Shown: positions 44,722 to 53,606, counted from the first letter of the stretch. The stretch: 64,000 nucleotides of DNA from Chryseobacterium camelliae (GCF_030818575.1 NZ_JAUTAL010000001.1:3472001-3536000); one strand, 5' to 3'. A program made the numbers and translations. Notes: generated by a model not told the origin, from the sequence alone.

Positions 44722-45600
44722 TTAGAAGGTAATTTTATAAGATCCTGTGGAAGAAACACTGGATTTTTCAGCTTTAACATATTTCCGCACCCATGAAACC
44801 GCTGTAGAACTGATGCAGGGGTCTGAAGTGCCTCCCGACCTCCTGGCAGAAACTACATTTCCGGCTTTATCTACCGTGTAAGCAATGGTAATGGTTCCGC
44901 TGGCAGTGCAGTTATTCGCTGGTTGCGCTCCTCCCCTTCCCATAGTTCCGGGAATGAACCCAACAAGCTTCCTGTCAATCCCCACTTTGCTGTCTCCGTT
45001 TCCGTCACCTCCCAAAGGGTCACCTGCATTTCCTATACCGTTTCCGTCACCCTGGCTTCCTGCTTTGGTTCCTCTCCCGCGGATAAGGTTTCCGATTGCT
45101 GCCGTTCCTTTGCCATCACCATTTCCGGTTTTGGAATTGGCTGTGGTAGCTCCGGATTTTTTGGTATTTTTTGAAGCGCTGGTACTGGCCGCTGATTTCT
45201 TATTCTCTTTTGATTCTTCTTTTTTAGGTATCGTAACCTTGGGGTTATTTCCGGTAATGATTTTTTCCTTGGCTTCGGATTTTTTTGTTTCCGGCTGAGG
45301 TTCGATGGTTGTTTTGGTCTCGGGAACCGCCGTTTCCACAGGGTCAGCGGTAACTTCTTCAGTTGCGGCGGCTAAGCTTCCCGGCTGGTCAGCAGGTTCC
45401 TCTTCCCCGTTTCCATTCCTGTTGTCCCCGAAATTCACAAGCATGGTGGTTACCACTTCTTTTTCCGGTTCTGCAGGTTTTGGGGTCAGTTTATATAAAA
45501 AAACAAACAGAAGGATGGCAGACCAGATCAGGACTGAAAGCAATACGCTCTTAATCCTGTCCTTGTTTTCCTCTCTTCTGTCTATGGTATGGCTTTTCAT
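44722..45600 (-). CDS. TonB-like energy transducer protein
   Basis: A 292-residue protein: one N-terminal helix (about 18-38, SVLLSVLIWSAILLFVFLY), a long periplasmic linker, and a C-terminal TonB-type domain (about 225-292). The linker is Glu/Lys/Ala-rich, then Gly/Asn-rich (several GNGDG or GDGNG units). The end has TASGTITIAYTVDKAGNVVSARRSGG and two cysteines (CTASG, PCISS) that may form a disulfide. It follows exbD and should transmit proton motive force from ExbB/ExbD to outer-membrane transporters; TolA function is less likely but not excluded. Confidence 0.85.
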   Translation of the reverse strand: MKSHTIDRREENKDRIKSVLLSVLIWSAILLFVFLYKLTPKPAEPEKEVVTTMLVNFGDNRNGNGEEEPADQPGSLAAATEEVTADPVETAVPETKTTIEPQPETKKSEAKEKIITGNNPKVTIPKKEESKENKKSAASTSASKNTKKSGATTANSKTGNGDGKGTAAIGNLIRGRGTKAGSQGDGNGIGNAGDPLGGDGNGDSKVGIDRKLVGFIPGTMGRGGAQPANNCTASGTITIAYTVDKAGNVVSARRSGGTSDPCISSTAVSWVRKYVKAEKSSVSSTGSYKITF

Positions 45601-45628
45601 ACGGTCTCAATTTTCCGGCCGTGGACCG

Positions 45629-46027
45629 TTATTTATCTTTAACGGTTGCTATGGCAATGTTAAACTTATGCTTTTCAGCAATTTCCATGGCAAAAACCAC
45701 ATCTTTATGCAGCGTGCTTTCATCGGCACGTATGGTAAATGATTTATTGGTTTGCGAGGTTAATTTGTTTACGATGGCATGTTCCAGATCTGCCCTGTTG
45801 ACAGGAACATCATCCACAAAATAGGATCCGTCCGGCTTGATGCTTACGGTCAGCGGATTAGGAATATTATCATCCACCGCCCCCGTTTTCGGCAGCTTCA
45901 CATCAATAGCGCTCTGATTGGCTGCGGAGGAAGTGATCATGAAGAAGATCAGCATCAGCAGGATAACGTCTGTCATCGCAGCTAAACTGAATTCCGGGCG
46001 TGCTTTATTTTTTCTCTGAATTTTCAT
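45629..46027 (-). CDS. exbD: ExbD/TolR biopolymer transport protein
   Basis: A 132-residue inner-membrane protein. A basic N-terminus (MKIQRKNKARPEFSLAAMTDVILLMLIFFMITSS) contains the single helix with the essential Asp20 of AAMTDVILLML, which carries the proton. The periplasmic domain (about 45-130) is the usual ExbD beta-alpha fold. It lies between exbB and the TonB gene, with gaps of 57 and 28 nt. Whether it serves Ton or Tol is not decided by its sequence. Confidence 0.92.
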   Translation of the reverse strand: MKIQRKNKARPEFSLAAMTDVILLMLIFFMITSSAANQSAIDVKLPKTGAVDDNIPNPLTVSIKPDGSYFVDDVPVNRADLEHAIVNKLTSQTNKSFTIRADESTLHKDVVFAMEIAEKHKFNIAIATVKDK

Positions 46028-46084
46028 CTGTTGACTGTTTGTTTAAATGGATCAGACGGAACCTTGCGGTTTCATACCAAAGAT

Positions 46085-46792
46085 TTATAAAGGTTTGTTG
46101 ATAAGATCTAAGAATTCTCCGGACATATTCTGCGCTCGCAGCACGAATTTGTCAATTCTGGTAAGAAGGATATTGTAGAAAAAGTTGGCCGGAATAGCTA
46201 CTGCAAGACCCACCGCCGTTTGTCCCAATGCCGTGTAAATACCTTCCGATAGGGTTTTTGGGGAGAAAGCACCTTCCATATTGGAAAGGTCAAAGAAAGC
46301 AATTATCATCCCGATTACCGTTCCCAAAAGCCCCAGCATCGGAGCAATACTTGGTACTACAGCAAGAAGGTTCAGGTTTTTTTCCATATTGGCCACCTCT
46401 ACCTGCGCCTGTGATTCCATGGCACTTACGATATCCGAAACCGGGCGCCCAAGCCTGGAGATTCCTTTTTCAAGGATCCTTCCTTCCGGGGAATGCTGCC
46501 TTTTACAGTAGTCTGCAGCAGATTCAATTTTTCCTTCCCGGATAAAATCCTCGATGTTATTCATAAAGTCGGGATCTGTCTTTGAGACCATTCTTTTGAT
46601 AAAGAAAAAACGCTCAAAGAAAAGGTATACAGAAAATACCCCGAGCAGTAACACGGTAACCATTACAATTTTTGCGAATACGCCTCCGTGAAACATGATT
46701 TCCCAAAATGAAAATACTTTTTTAGGTGCTTCTGCCACTGCAGATGTTGTAACCTGTGCGAATAAAATCTGAGTAAGTTCCGTTAACAGCAT
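46085..46792 (-). CDS. exbB: ExbB/TolQ/MotA-type proton channel
   Basis: A 235-residue protein with three transmembrane helices (about 35-58, 135-160, 180-205). The conserved channel region VAVPSIAPMLGLLGTVIGMIIAFFD and GIYTALGQTAVGLAVAIPANFFYN includes the Thr residues that line the ExbB pore. It forms the proton channel with ExbD to energise TonB. The N-terminal LLTELTQILFAQVTT stretch may be a signal-like segment. First gene of the operon, with a -7 box upstream. Confidence 0.92.
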   Translation of the reverse strand: MLLTELTQILFAQVTTSAVAEAPKKVFSFWEIMFHGGVFAKIVMVTVLLLGVFSVYLFFERFFFIKRMVSKTDPDFMNNIEDFIREGKIESAADYCKRQHSPEGRILEKGISRLGRPVSDIVSAMESQAQVEVANMEKNLNLLAVVPSIAPMLGLLGTVIGMIIAFFDLSNMEGAFSPKTLSEGIYTALGQTAVGLAVAIPANFFYNILLTRIDKFVLRAQNMSGEFLDLINKPL

Positions 46793-46822
46793 TAATGTGT
46801 ATTTTTATAAAAGTTGTAACGA

Positions 46823-46830
46823 CAAATGTA
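46823..46830 (-). promoter_or_regulatory. Putative -7 element for the exbB operon
   Basis: TACATTTG on the reverse strand lies 30 nt upstream of the exbB start. No clear -33 TTG was seen. Confidence 0.45.
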
Positions 46831-46936
46831 GTGGAATATTATGAATCGTTCTCTTAAAATTTGCTTAAAAACAGCAAATTTCCCTTCAAAAAAGATTTGA
46901 AAAGAAATTTATGGATGGTATAATGGCGAAAGATCT

Positions 46937-47398
46937 TTAGTCTTCGTCTATCTCAATCTGGTCCTGTTTAAACTCGCATTTCAGCCTGAAAGGAATAGGT
47001 GTATCAGATCCTGTATAGAAATCATCAATGGTTCCTTTCCAGATCACCTGCAGCTCACCCTCTTCATTTTTTTCAAATAAAAGCTCATTATCATAGATAT
47101 AAGCGTCCTCATCATCATAAAGGTCTACTTCCGTGTAGGTTTCCTCATCAGAATCTGTGATGGTAAAGGTTTTCCCTTCTATCTCGGCAGATTCAATAGG
47201 AAAATCAATGATTTCAAGTGATAGCTGCGGAAAATTGTATTGCAAAGAATCATCTTCTACATGATCCAGACCGTCATCCGTAATGATTTCAACCTCTAAA
47301 AAATGTTGCTGGTTGCTGTAGACCGCTTTACAATATGTATTTCTGATATTGTATTTCAGCGTTTCTTCCGGATGGTAAATTTTTAAAATCCCTTTCAT
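46937..47398 (-). CDS. Acidic hypothetical protein
   Basis: A 153-residue soluble, strongly acidic protein rich in Asp and Glu (DSDEETYTEVDLYDDEDAYI). Beta-strand-like stretches alternate with charged loops; no signal peptide, helix bundle or known motif is seen. It begins MKGILKIYHPEETLKYNI. I cannot assign a family. The gene is isolated, with a -7 box upstream (47446-47453). Confidence 0.7.
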   Translation of the reverse strand: MKGILKIYHPEETLKYNIRNTYCKAVYSNQQHFLEVEIITDDGLDHVEDDSLQYNFPQLSLEIIDFPIESAEIEGKTFTITDSDEETYTEVDLYDDEDAYIYDNELLFEKNEEGELQVIWKGTIDDFYTGSDTPIPFRLKCEFKQDQIEIDED

Positions 47399-47445
47399 TA
47401 TTTCTTAAAAAGAGCTGTAATAATATGATTGCTAAATGTTTTCAA

Positions 47446-47453
47446 CAAAGATA
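47446..47453 (-). promoter_or_regulatory. Putative -7 element for the acidic hypothetical gene
   Basis: TATCTTTG on the reverse strand matches TAnnTTTG, 47 nt upstream of the ATG at 47398. Confidence 0.4.
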
Positions 47454-47540
47454 GAAAATTGGCTGAATGTGTAAAATGTTTTGAAAATTATTTTTTAAAA
47501 ATCAACCTTTTCAGAAATCCGGTCATATCTTAATAATACT

Positions 47541-47548
47541 TATTTTTG
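47541..47548 (+). promoter_or_regulatory. Putative -7 element for the DUF885 gene
   Basis: TATTTTTG ends 16 nt before the ATG at 47565. Confidence 0.45.
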
Positions 47549-47564
47549 CGTTAAAGATCCGGAA

Positions 47565-49361
47565 ATGAAAAATATCATCTTAAAAAGCATCCTCAGCCTG
47601 GGCCTGCTGGCAGGTATTACTGCCTGTAGGAAATCTGATTCTCCCCTGACAAAGGTTACGCCATCCAACCTGGACTCTATTGCCTCCAATTACTATGAAC
47701 AGTACCTTAAACTGTATCCTTTGGATGCAACTTCGCAGGGAGACACCAGATACAATGACCAGCTTCCGATTAATATTGATAAAGATTTTATTTCCGGAGA
47801 GGTCGCTTTTTACAGTTCGGTTCAGAAACAGCTGGAGAATGTGGATTATGAAAAGCTTTCCGATGAAAGCAAGACGGTTTATGATGTCCTGGATTATACT
47901 CTGCAGGATAAGATAGAAGCCTATGCTTATCATCCTGAATACATCCCCTTTACGCAGTTTTCAGGCCTGCCGCTTACCTTTCCGTTATACGGGAGCGGAC
48001 AGGGTCCTCAGCCGTTTAAGACGACCCAGGATTACGATAACTGGCTGAAAAGAATGGAAAAATTCCCGGAATGGATGAATGCTGCCACAGAAAATTTCCG
48101 GGAAGGAATAAACAGCAAAATGGTGCTGCCCAAGAAACTTGTGATTAAAATGATCCCTCAGATGAGGGCTCCGGAAATCATCAGTATTGATCTTAAAACG
48201 AATATTTTCTACGGACCGATCAATAATTTCCCGAAAGGCTTTACAAAGGCACAGAAGGATCAGTACACTACGCTCTATAAAGAATCCGTTACCAAAAACA
48301 TCATTCCGGCTTATACCAGGATGGGTGATTTCCTCGAAAAGGAATACCTGCCTAAAGCCAGAGATACGGACGGTTACAACAGCCTTCCTAATGGGAACGA
48401 TATTTACCGGTACTATGTAAAAAGCTGGACAACGACTAAATACACCCCTGAAGAGATCAATAAAACAGGCCTTCAGCAGGTTGCCATGCTCCGCGCTGAG
48501 ATGGAGAAGGTAAAACAGCAGGTAGGTTTTAAGGGAACGCTTGAAGAGTTCATCAGCTATGTAAAGACAGACCCGAAAGCCATGCCGTATAAAACCTCCA
48601 AAGAGGTGCTGGATGCCTTCAATGCGATCTTAACCAAGATCACCCCTAAGCTGAAAACCATGTTCAGCGTAACCCCGAAAACAAAATTTGAAATCAGGCA
48701 GACCGAAAAATTCAGGGAAGCCAGTGCAAGTGCCGAATATATCCAGGGTACGGCAGATGGAAAGAGGCCTGGTATTTTTTATGTGCCGCTTCCTGATCCG
48801 TCTAAGTTCAATGTTACATCCGGCATGGAATCACTGTTTCTTCACGAAGCAATTCCCGGGCACCATTACCAGGTTTCTCTTCAGCAGGAAAACACCAAAC
48901 TTCCCAAGTTCATGCGATTTGGCTGGTTCGGTGCCTATGGCGAAGGCTGGGCGCATTACTGCGAAACTTTAGGGCCTGAATTCGGGCTTTATACAGACCC
49001 ATACCAGAAAATGGGCTACCTGAGCGACCAGATGCTGAGAGCGGTGAGGCTGGTGGTGGATACCGGGCTGCATACCGGAAAAATGACCCGTGAGGATGCC
49101 ATCAAATATTTCCTTAACAATATTGCCTATGACGAAGCCGGTGCAACGGCAGAAGTGGAACGCTATATGGCTATGCCCGGACAGGCGCTGGGGTATAAAA
49201 TCGGATCTTTAAGGATCCGTGAGCTAAGGGAACAGTATCAGAAAGAATTAGGAAAAAAATTCAGCCTGGCCAAGTTCCATGATGAAATACTGAACCAGGG
49301 ATGCCTTCCGCTGGATGTTCTTAACAGGAAGATGGAACTCTGGGCAAAAAAGCAAAAATAA
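47565..49361 (+). CDS. DUF885 lipoprotein, predicted zinc peptidase
   Basis: A 598-residue lipoprotein of the DUF885 family. The lipobox GITAC (Cys21) is followed by a long helical domain. Near residue 427 the motif HEAIPGHHYQV gives the HExxxGHH-like zinc site, followed by GEGWAHYCETLG, which supplies a further ligand. The family is thought to be metallocarboxypeptidase-like; substrates are unproven. It should sit on the periplasmic face of a membrane. Confidence 0.9.
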   Translation: MKNIILKSILSLGLLAGITACRKSDSPLTKVTPSNLDSIASNYYEQYLKLYPLDATSQGDTRYNDQLPINIDKDFISGEVAFYSSVQKQLENVDYEKLSDESKTVYDVLDYTLQDKIEAYAYHPEYIPFTQFSGLPLTFPLYGSGQGPQPFKTTQDYDNWLKRMEKFPEWMNAATENFREGINSKMVLPKKLVIKMIPQMRAPEIISIDLKTNIFYGPINNFPKGFTKAQKDQYTTLYKESVTKNIIPAYTRMGDFLEKEYLPKARDTDGYNSLPNGNDIYRYYVKSWTTTKYTPEEINKTGLQQVAMLRAEMEKVKQQVGFKGTLEEFISYVKTDPKAMPYKTSKEVLDAFNAILTKITPKLKTMFSVTPKTKFEIRQTEKFREASASAEYIQGTADGKRPGIFYVPLPDPSKFNVTSGMESLFLHEAIPGHHYQVSLQQENTKLPKFMRFGWFGAYGEGWAHYCETLGPEFGLYTDPYQKMGYLSDQMLRAVRLVVDTGLHTGKMTREDAIKYFLNNIAYDEAGATAEVERYMAMPGQALGYKIGSLRIRELREQYQKELGKKFSLAKFHDEILNQGCLPLDVLNRKMELWAKKQK

Positions 49362-49369
49362 ACAGACTT

Positions 49370-49403
49370 AAAAAGGGTATCAATTAAACGAAGTACCCTT
49401 TTT
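49370..49403 (+). terminator. Probable terminator of the DUF885 gene
   Basis: AAAAAGGGTA and TACCCTTTTT pair around a 14-nt loop; the 3' arm supplies a T run. Confidence 0.65.
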
Positions 49404-49424
49404 AATTTTATAAAAAAAACTGAT

Positions 49425-49877
49425 ATGATCACAGAAAGTCTAAGATCTCTTTACAACAGAGATTTAGATAAATTAAAAACAGAGCTGGAAGCTTATCAAA
49501 ACGAAGAAAATCTTTGGAAAACTGATAAAAATATTGCCAACTCTACGGGTAACCTCGTCCTTCATCTGGTGGGAAATCTTAATCATTTTATCGGAGCGCA
49601 GCTTGGAAACACAGGATATGTAAGACAGCGTGACCTTGAATTTTCGTTGAAGGATATTCCCAAAGCGGAGCTTATTGAAAAGGTGAAAGCGACTGCTGCA
49701 ATGATAGATTCAGTACTTTCTCAATTGTCTGATGAAGACCTGAAAAAAGAATATCCATTGGTTGTTTTTGAAAGTGCAATGACAACCGATTACTTCCTGA
49801 TCCATCTGCTTACTCATCTGGGCTATCATCTGGGGCAGATCAATTATCACAGAAGATTGTTGGATAATCGATTATGA
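49425..49877 (+). CDS. DinB-superfamily protein
   Basis: A 150-residue four-helix-bundle protein of the DinB/YfiT type (DUF1572-like). The three His that bind metal are probably in HLVGNLNHFIG (about 47-57) and HLLTHLGYHLGQINYHR (about 127-143). Family members bind Ni or Zn and act as thiol transferases or have unknown roles. The stop codon overlaps a following short ORF by 4 nt. Confidence 0.85.
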   Translation: MITESLRSLYNRDLDKLKTELEAYQNEENLWKTDKNIANSTGNLVLHLVGNLNHFIGAQLGNTGYVRQRDLEFSLKDIPKAELIEKVKATAAMIDSVLSQLSDEDLKKEYPLVVFESAMTTDYFLIHLLTHLGYHLGQINYHRRLLDNRL

Positions 49878-50035
49878 ATGACTTATTCACGACTCATATC
49901 AACATAATTAATTTTGAAAATAAAATTCTCAAAATTCTGGAAAACAAAGGTGGCAATACTTTTGTTATAAATACCGTCCAGGCAAAAATTCAGAATCAGG
50001 ATGTCTACAAGTCTTTCATCCTACTTTACCATTAG
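49874..50035 (+). CDS. Short ORF overlapping the DinB stop codon, unknown
   Basis: A 53-codon ORF starts with the ATGA overlap typical of coupled genes and reads MNDLFTTHINIINFENKIL, then a hydrophilic middle ending KSFILLYH. It has no signal or membrane segment and no family I know. Support is only the overlap arrangement and composition; it could be chance coding in AT-rich DNA. Confidence 0.3.
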   Translation: MNDLFTTHINIINFENKILKILENKGGNTFVINTVQAKIQNQDVYKSFILLYH

Positions 50036-50191
50036 TATCATATTTATTATCAAGCTTTTAATCTGAAAAACACATTTCAAATATGTATTATTAGCTAGGA
50101 AAATAATGCCTTTGCTAAACGAAGTGCTTCGCGAGCTATTTCAAAGTAGTTTTTATAAAAGACCAGCAAACATAGCACTAAAATAATTGAA

Positions 50192-50812
50192 TTATTTCTC
50201 AAACATCATTTTCGTAATAAAATCCTTTTCTCCTTTTCCACGTGCCGGGGAATACTCTCTCCCGTAATAAATGATTTGGAGGTGGAGCTTGTTCCAGGCG
50301 CTTTCAGGAAAAATTTTCTTGGCATCTTTTTCAGTTTCTACCACATTTTTTCCGGAAGTCAGTTTCCATAAAGTCATCAGGCGGTGGATATGGGTATCTA
50401 CGGGAAAGGCAGGAAATCCAAAGGCCTGGCTCATCACCACAGAAGCCGTTTTATGCCCTACTCCCGGCAGAGCTTCCAGCTCTTCATACGTAGCAGGAAC
50501 CTGCCCGCCGTGCTTTTCTATCAGTAGTTCGGCCATTCTTTTCAGGTTCTTGGCTTTTTGATTGGAAAGCCCTATTTCTTTAATCAGTTCCTTAATTTCA
50601 AAAACCTCCAGCCGTGCCATCCTCTGTGGTGTCCCGGCTACCCGGAAGAGATCAGGCGTTACCTGATTGACTTTTTTATCTGTGGTCTGTGCAGAAAGGG
50701 CTACTGCTACGAGCAGCGTAAAAGGATCGGTATGATCCAGGGGAACAGGCACCTGAGGGTATAACTTTTCTAATTCGCGCTGAACGAGCTCGGCTCTTTG
50801 CTTTTTTGTCAT
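50192..50812 (-). CDS. nth: Endonuclease III, lacking the Fe-S cluster cysteines
   Basis: A 206-residue DNA glycosylase/AP lyase that removes oxidised pyrimidines. The start MTKKQRAELVQ at 50812 is preferred over a longer frame beginning at 50866. The helix-hairpin-helix is LPGVGHKT (115-122) with catalytic Lys121, and Asp139 lies in FPVDTHI. The usual C-terminal C-x6-C-x2-C-x5-C loop is replaced by YYGREYSPARGKGEKDFITKM, without any cysteine, so no 4Fe-4S cluster can form. I recall this form in other flavobacteria. Confidence 0.92.
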   Translation of the reverse strand: MTKKQRAELVQRELEKLYPQVPVPLDHTDPFTLLVAVALSAQTTDKKVNQVTPDLFRVAGTPQRMARLEVFEIKELIKEIGLSNQKAKNLKRMAELLIEKHGGQVPATYEELEALPGVGHKTASVVMSQAFGFPAFPVDTHIHRLMTLWKLTSGKNVVETEKDAKKIFPESAWNKLHLQIIYYGREYSPARGKGEKDFITKMMFEK

Positions 50813-50828
50813 GTAACTATTAAATTTG
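50797..50828 (+). promoter_or_regulatory. Promoter of the peroxiredoxin gene (TTTG-N20-TAAATTTG)
   Basis: TTTG at 50797-50800 and TAAATTTG at 50821-50828 are 20 nt apart, 18 nt before the ATG. The -33 box lies inside the first codons of divergent nth. Confidence 0.65.
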
Positions 50829-50845
50829 AACAAAATTAAAATATT

Positions 50846-51295
50846 ATGTTGAAAATCGGAGACCATTTACCAGAATTTAAAGGCACCAATCAGGACGGCA
50901 AAACCATAGCTTCATCTGAACTGATCGGTAAGAAACTGGTGGTATTCTTTTATCCTCAGGCCAATACACCAACCTGTACGGTAGAAGCATGCAACCTCAG
51001 CGACCATTATTCAGAGCTCGAGAAAGCCGGATATACATTACTGGGAATCAGTGCGGATTCTGTAAAAAAACAGAAAAACTTCCACAGTAAATTTGCATTT
51101 CCTTATGACCTGATTGCCGATGAGAATCATGATATCGTTGAAAAATTCGGGGTTTGGCAGGAAAAAAACAATTTTGGGAAAACCTATATGGGAATTGTAA
51201 GGACCACTTTTATTTTTGATGAAAAAGGGATTTGTGTAAGGGTTATTGATAAAGTTACTTCAAAAACGGCCGCAGCGCAGATCCTGGAAGGGTAA
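50846..51295 (+). CDS. bcp: Thioredoxin-dependent peroxiredoxin (BCP type)
   Basis: A 149-residue peroxidase that reduces H2O2 and organic hydroperoxides using thioredoxin. The peroxidatic Cys44 and the nearby resolving Cys49 are in TPTCTVEACNL, as in atypical two-Cys BCP proteins. The PQANTP segment before it provides the active-site Thr. Start and length fit the family. It is divergent from nth with overlapping regulatory sequence. Confidence 0.93.
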   Translation: MLKIGDHLPEFKGTNQDGKTIASSELIGKKLVVFFYPQANTPTCTVEACNLSDHYSELEKAGYTLLGISADSVKKQKNFHSKFAFPYDLIADENHDIVEKFGVWQEKNNFGKTYMGIVRTTFIFDEKGICVRVIDKVTSKTAAAQILEG

Positions 51296-51319
51296 AACGG
51301 AAGGGCCGGGATTAGGGCT

Positions 51320-51862
51320 CTACTCTGTTTCAAAATACATCAGCTCTTCATCATCATTAGGGATCGTTACATACTTTTTGAATTTGAGCCCCAGCTTCCC
51401 GATTAATTTCTGGGAAGCAAAATTGTCCTTTGTGGTAATCGCAGATAATTTGGTCAGTCCAAAGTCTACCATGCCAACGGATTTTACTTTTGTGGCCGCT
51501 TCAAAACCATAGCCTCTACCTTCAAATTCCCCAAGAAAGGAAAATCCTATATCGGCAACATCAAGCCCTTCCCGTTCAAAGATTCCTACTGCCCCAACCT
51601 TTTTACCTCCGTATTTTTCTGTTATGACGTAATTCCCAAAACCTGATCTTTCAAACTGGGGAATAAATCTTTTATTGATATACTGCTCTGCATCGTGAAT
51701 GCTTCTCAATCCACGGTCACCAATGTACCGGATAAAGTTCGGGCTGTTGTGTAATTCCAGGATAAAGGCGGCATCATCTAATGAAACCGGCTGGATAATA
51801 AGCCTTTCGGTTTCGTAAAAGCTATTTTCTTCGGGCTGGTTGTTTTGCTTTTTTAGGTTCAT
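51320..51862 (-). CDS. GNAT-family N-acetyltransferase (RimJ/RimL type)
   Basis: A 180-residue acetyl-CoA-dependent transferase. ETERLIIQPVSLDDAAFILELHN (18-40) is the usual RimJ/RimL beginning, and FLGEFEGRGYGFEAATKVKSV (about 115-135) carries the acetyl-CoA-binding R/Q-x-x-G-x-G/A pattern. The substrate is not predictable. Its start overlaps the end of the upstream gene by 41 nt, unusually long, and no other Met lies in the N-terminal region, so a non-ATG start cannot be excluded. Confidence 0.85.
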   Translation of the reverse strand: MNLKKQNNQPEENSFYETERLIIQPVSLDDAAFILELHNSPNFIRYIGDRGLRSIHDAEQYINKRFIPQFERSGFGNYVITEKYGGKKVGAVGIFEREGLDVADIGFSFLGEFEGRGYGFEAATKVKSVGMVDFGLTKLSAITTKDNFASQKLIGKLGLKFKKYVTIPNDDEELMYFETE

Positions 51863-52493
51863 CTGCCGGCATTTCTTTTTTTTCTATTTTTAAAAGCCTC
51901 GGATTGTTGACACACTTCTTATTGTATAACTCGATATACGTTCCATTATCCTTTACATTGGTTACTTTTCCACTGGACTTGTTAACCGTAAGTGTAAAAT
52001 GTGTTTTCTGGTACGGGCACTCCTTTGAAGTCAGCTTTCCCAGGTCAATGTAATAGTTTGAGGCATCCTGATAGTAATTCCCGGCTACATTTTTGAATTC
52101 CTCGTCGATAAAATAGCCTTCCGCTGTTGCGTCAATAACCGCTTCCTCAACATTATCAATAGCCCCGATAAATGTTTTAAGGCCTGAAAGATCCGTTATA
52201 TAGTCAATTTTTCCCGCTCTTGAATAAGCAATATAGTAGAAGCTGTCTTCTTCAGGGAAAAGATTGAATCCGGAAGACTGCGGGATATACTCTTTTTTCA
52301 CTCCGGAAATTTTCAGCTCCTCATTTTTTCCATAATGATTATGAACCAAGACCCAGAAATCTGTCCGGTCATTGGGTATGATGGATTGAAGGATCTGTGG
52401 AATGCTGCCCAACTGTTTTTTTTCCTGAGCTGTAATGCATACGCCCAGAAATAAAAAAATACAGACAATATTTTTCCTGATGGTATTGGTCAT
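51822..52493 (-). CDS. Secreted hypothetical protein
   Basis: A 223-residue exported protein with a signal peptide (about 1-22, IVCIFLFLGVCITAQ). The mature part is of mixed structure, with FWVLVHNHYGKNEELKISGVKKEY and a YYQDASNYYIDLGKLTSKECPYQKTHFTL region, and ends in a basic tail EPKKAKQPARRK. I do not recognise a family. It lies 28 nt downstream of manC and overlaps the GNAT gene. Confidence 0.7.
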   Translation of the reverse strand: MTNTIRKNIVCIFLFLGVCITAQEKKQLGSIPQILQSIIPNDRTDFWVLVHNHYGKNEELKISGVKKEYIPQSSGFNLFPEEDSFYYIAYSRAGKIDYITDLSGLKTFIGAIDNVEEAVIDATAEGYFIDEEFKNVAGNYYQDASNYYIDLGKLTSKECPYQKTHFTLTVNKSSGKVTNVKDNGTYIELYNKKCVNNPRLLKIEKKEMPADEPKKAKQPARRK

Positions 52494-52521
52494 ACTTCAA
52501 ATAGGCTGTAAGCCTGTCCTG

Positions 52522-53604
52522 TTAAATAAATTTATCCCCTTTCTTGAGGTTTTTTAAATCCAGCACATAATCTTTAATCAGCTGGTCATGTTCTCTCGGG
52601 CAGATCATCAGTACCTTATCGGTATCCACTACGATATAATCTTTAAGCCCGTCTATCACCACAGCCTTATTGCTGTTCTTTATATGAACGATATTTCCAC
52701 TGGAATGGTATGTGAGGACGTGTTTTTGCTTGACGGCATTCTGATTTTCATCTTTTTCCGTGTTTTCGTAGACGGACGTCCAGGTTCCCAAGTCGCTCCA
52801 TCCCAGATCGGAAGGAATGACATATACGTTTTTGGCCTTTTCCAGGATCCCGTTATCTATGGATATTTTCTGAAGCTTAGGATAAATCAATTCTATGCAC
52901 CCTTCTTCCCCATCGGCATTGTATTCGCAGGCCATGAACTGCTGGGTCATTTCAGGGAGGTATTTGTCAAACGCAGAAAGTATGGATTTTACACTCCACA
53001 CGAAAATACCCGCATTCCAGAGGAAATCGCCGCTCTCCAGGAATGATTTGGCGATTTCAAGGATAGGTTTTTCCGTGAATGTTTTTATTTTAAAATATTC
53101 GGATCCTTTTTTATCAACGAACTGGATGTAACCGTATCCCGTATCAGGTCTTGTGGGTGTAATGCCCAACGTAATAAGATAATCGTTTTTCGAAGCAATT
53201 TCAAAAGCTAAACTTGCTTTCTCAAGAAATACTTCCTCACGCAGGATAAGGTGATCTGCCGGTAAAACAATCATTTGTGCATCAGGATTGATTTCAGCAA
53301 TTTTATTGGCCATGTAAAGGTTACATGCAGCCGTATTTTTGGCTAAAGGCTCCCCTACGATGTTCTGCTCCGGAATTTCCGGCAGCTGCTGATGGGAAAG
53401 ACTTACGTATTCTTTATTGGTAATGACAAATATGTTTTCATCCGGAACAATTTTGCGGATTCTGTCGTAGGTCTGCTGAATCATCGTACGTCCTACACCC
53501 AGGATATCCTGAAACTGTTTGGGAAACTTCTGCGTGCTCATCGGCCAGAACCGGCTTCCTATCCCTCCTGCCATGATGACACAGTATTGATCTGATCTTA
53601 CCAT
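52522..53604 (-). CDS. manC: Mannose-1-phosphate guanylyltransferase
   Basis: A 360-residue nucleotidyltransferase making GDP-mannose from GTP and mannose 1-phosphate, for cell-surface glycans. The pyrophosphorylase signature GGIGSRFWPMSTQKFPKQF is at 13-31, with the catalytic Arg and Lys. The sugar-binding FTEKP segment (about 175-180) and ILEKAKNVYVIPSDLGWSDLG (about 253-273) complete the core. No C-terminal isomerase domain is present, so it is monofunctional. Together with sprT and tolC it forms a same-strand run. Confidence 0.93.
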   Translation of the reverse strand: MVRSDQYCVIMAGGIGSRFWPMSTQKFPKQFQDILGVGRTMIQQTYDRIRKIVPDENIFVITNKEYVSLSHQQLPEIPEQNIVGEPLAKNTAACNLYMANKIAEINPDAQMIVLPADHLILREEVFLEKASLAFEIASKNDYLITLGITPTRPDTGYGYIQFVDKKGSEYFKIKTFTEKPILEIAKSFLESGDFLWNAGIFVWSVKSILSAFDKYLPEMTQQFMACEYNADGEEGCIELIYPKLQKISIDNGILEKAKNVYVIPSDLGWSDLGTWTSVYENTEKDENQNAVKQKHVLTYHSSGNIVHIKNSNKAVVIDGLKDYIVVDTDKVLMICPREHDQLIKDYVLDLKNLKKGDKFI

Positions 53605-53606
53605 CT

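Noticed and set aside
50095-50202. A reverse frame ending in EIAREALRLAKALFS after nth
   Set aside because: It has no ATG, is only about 36 codons long and overlaps the nth stop; too weak to call.
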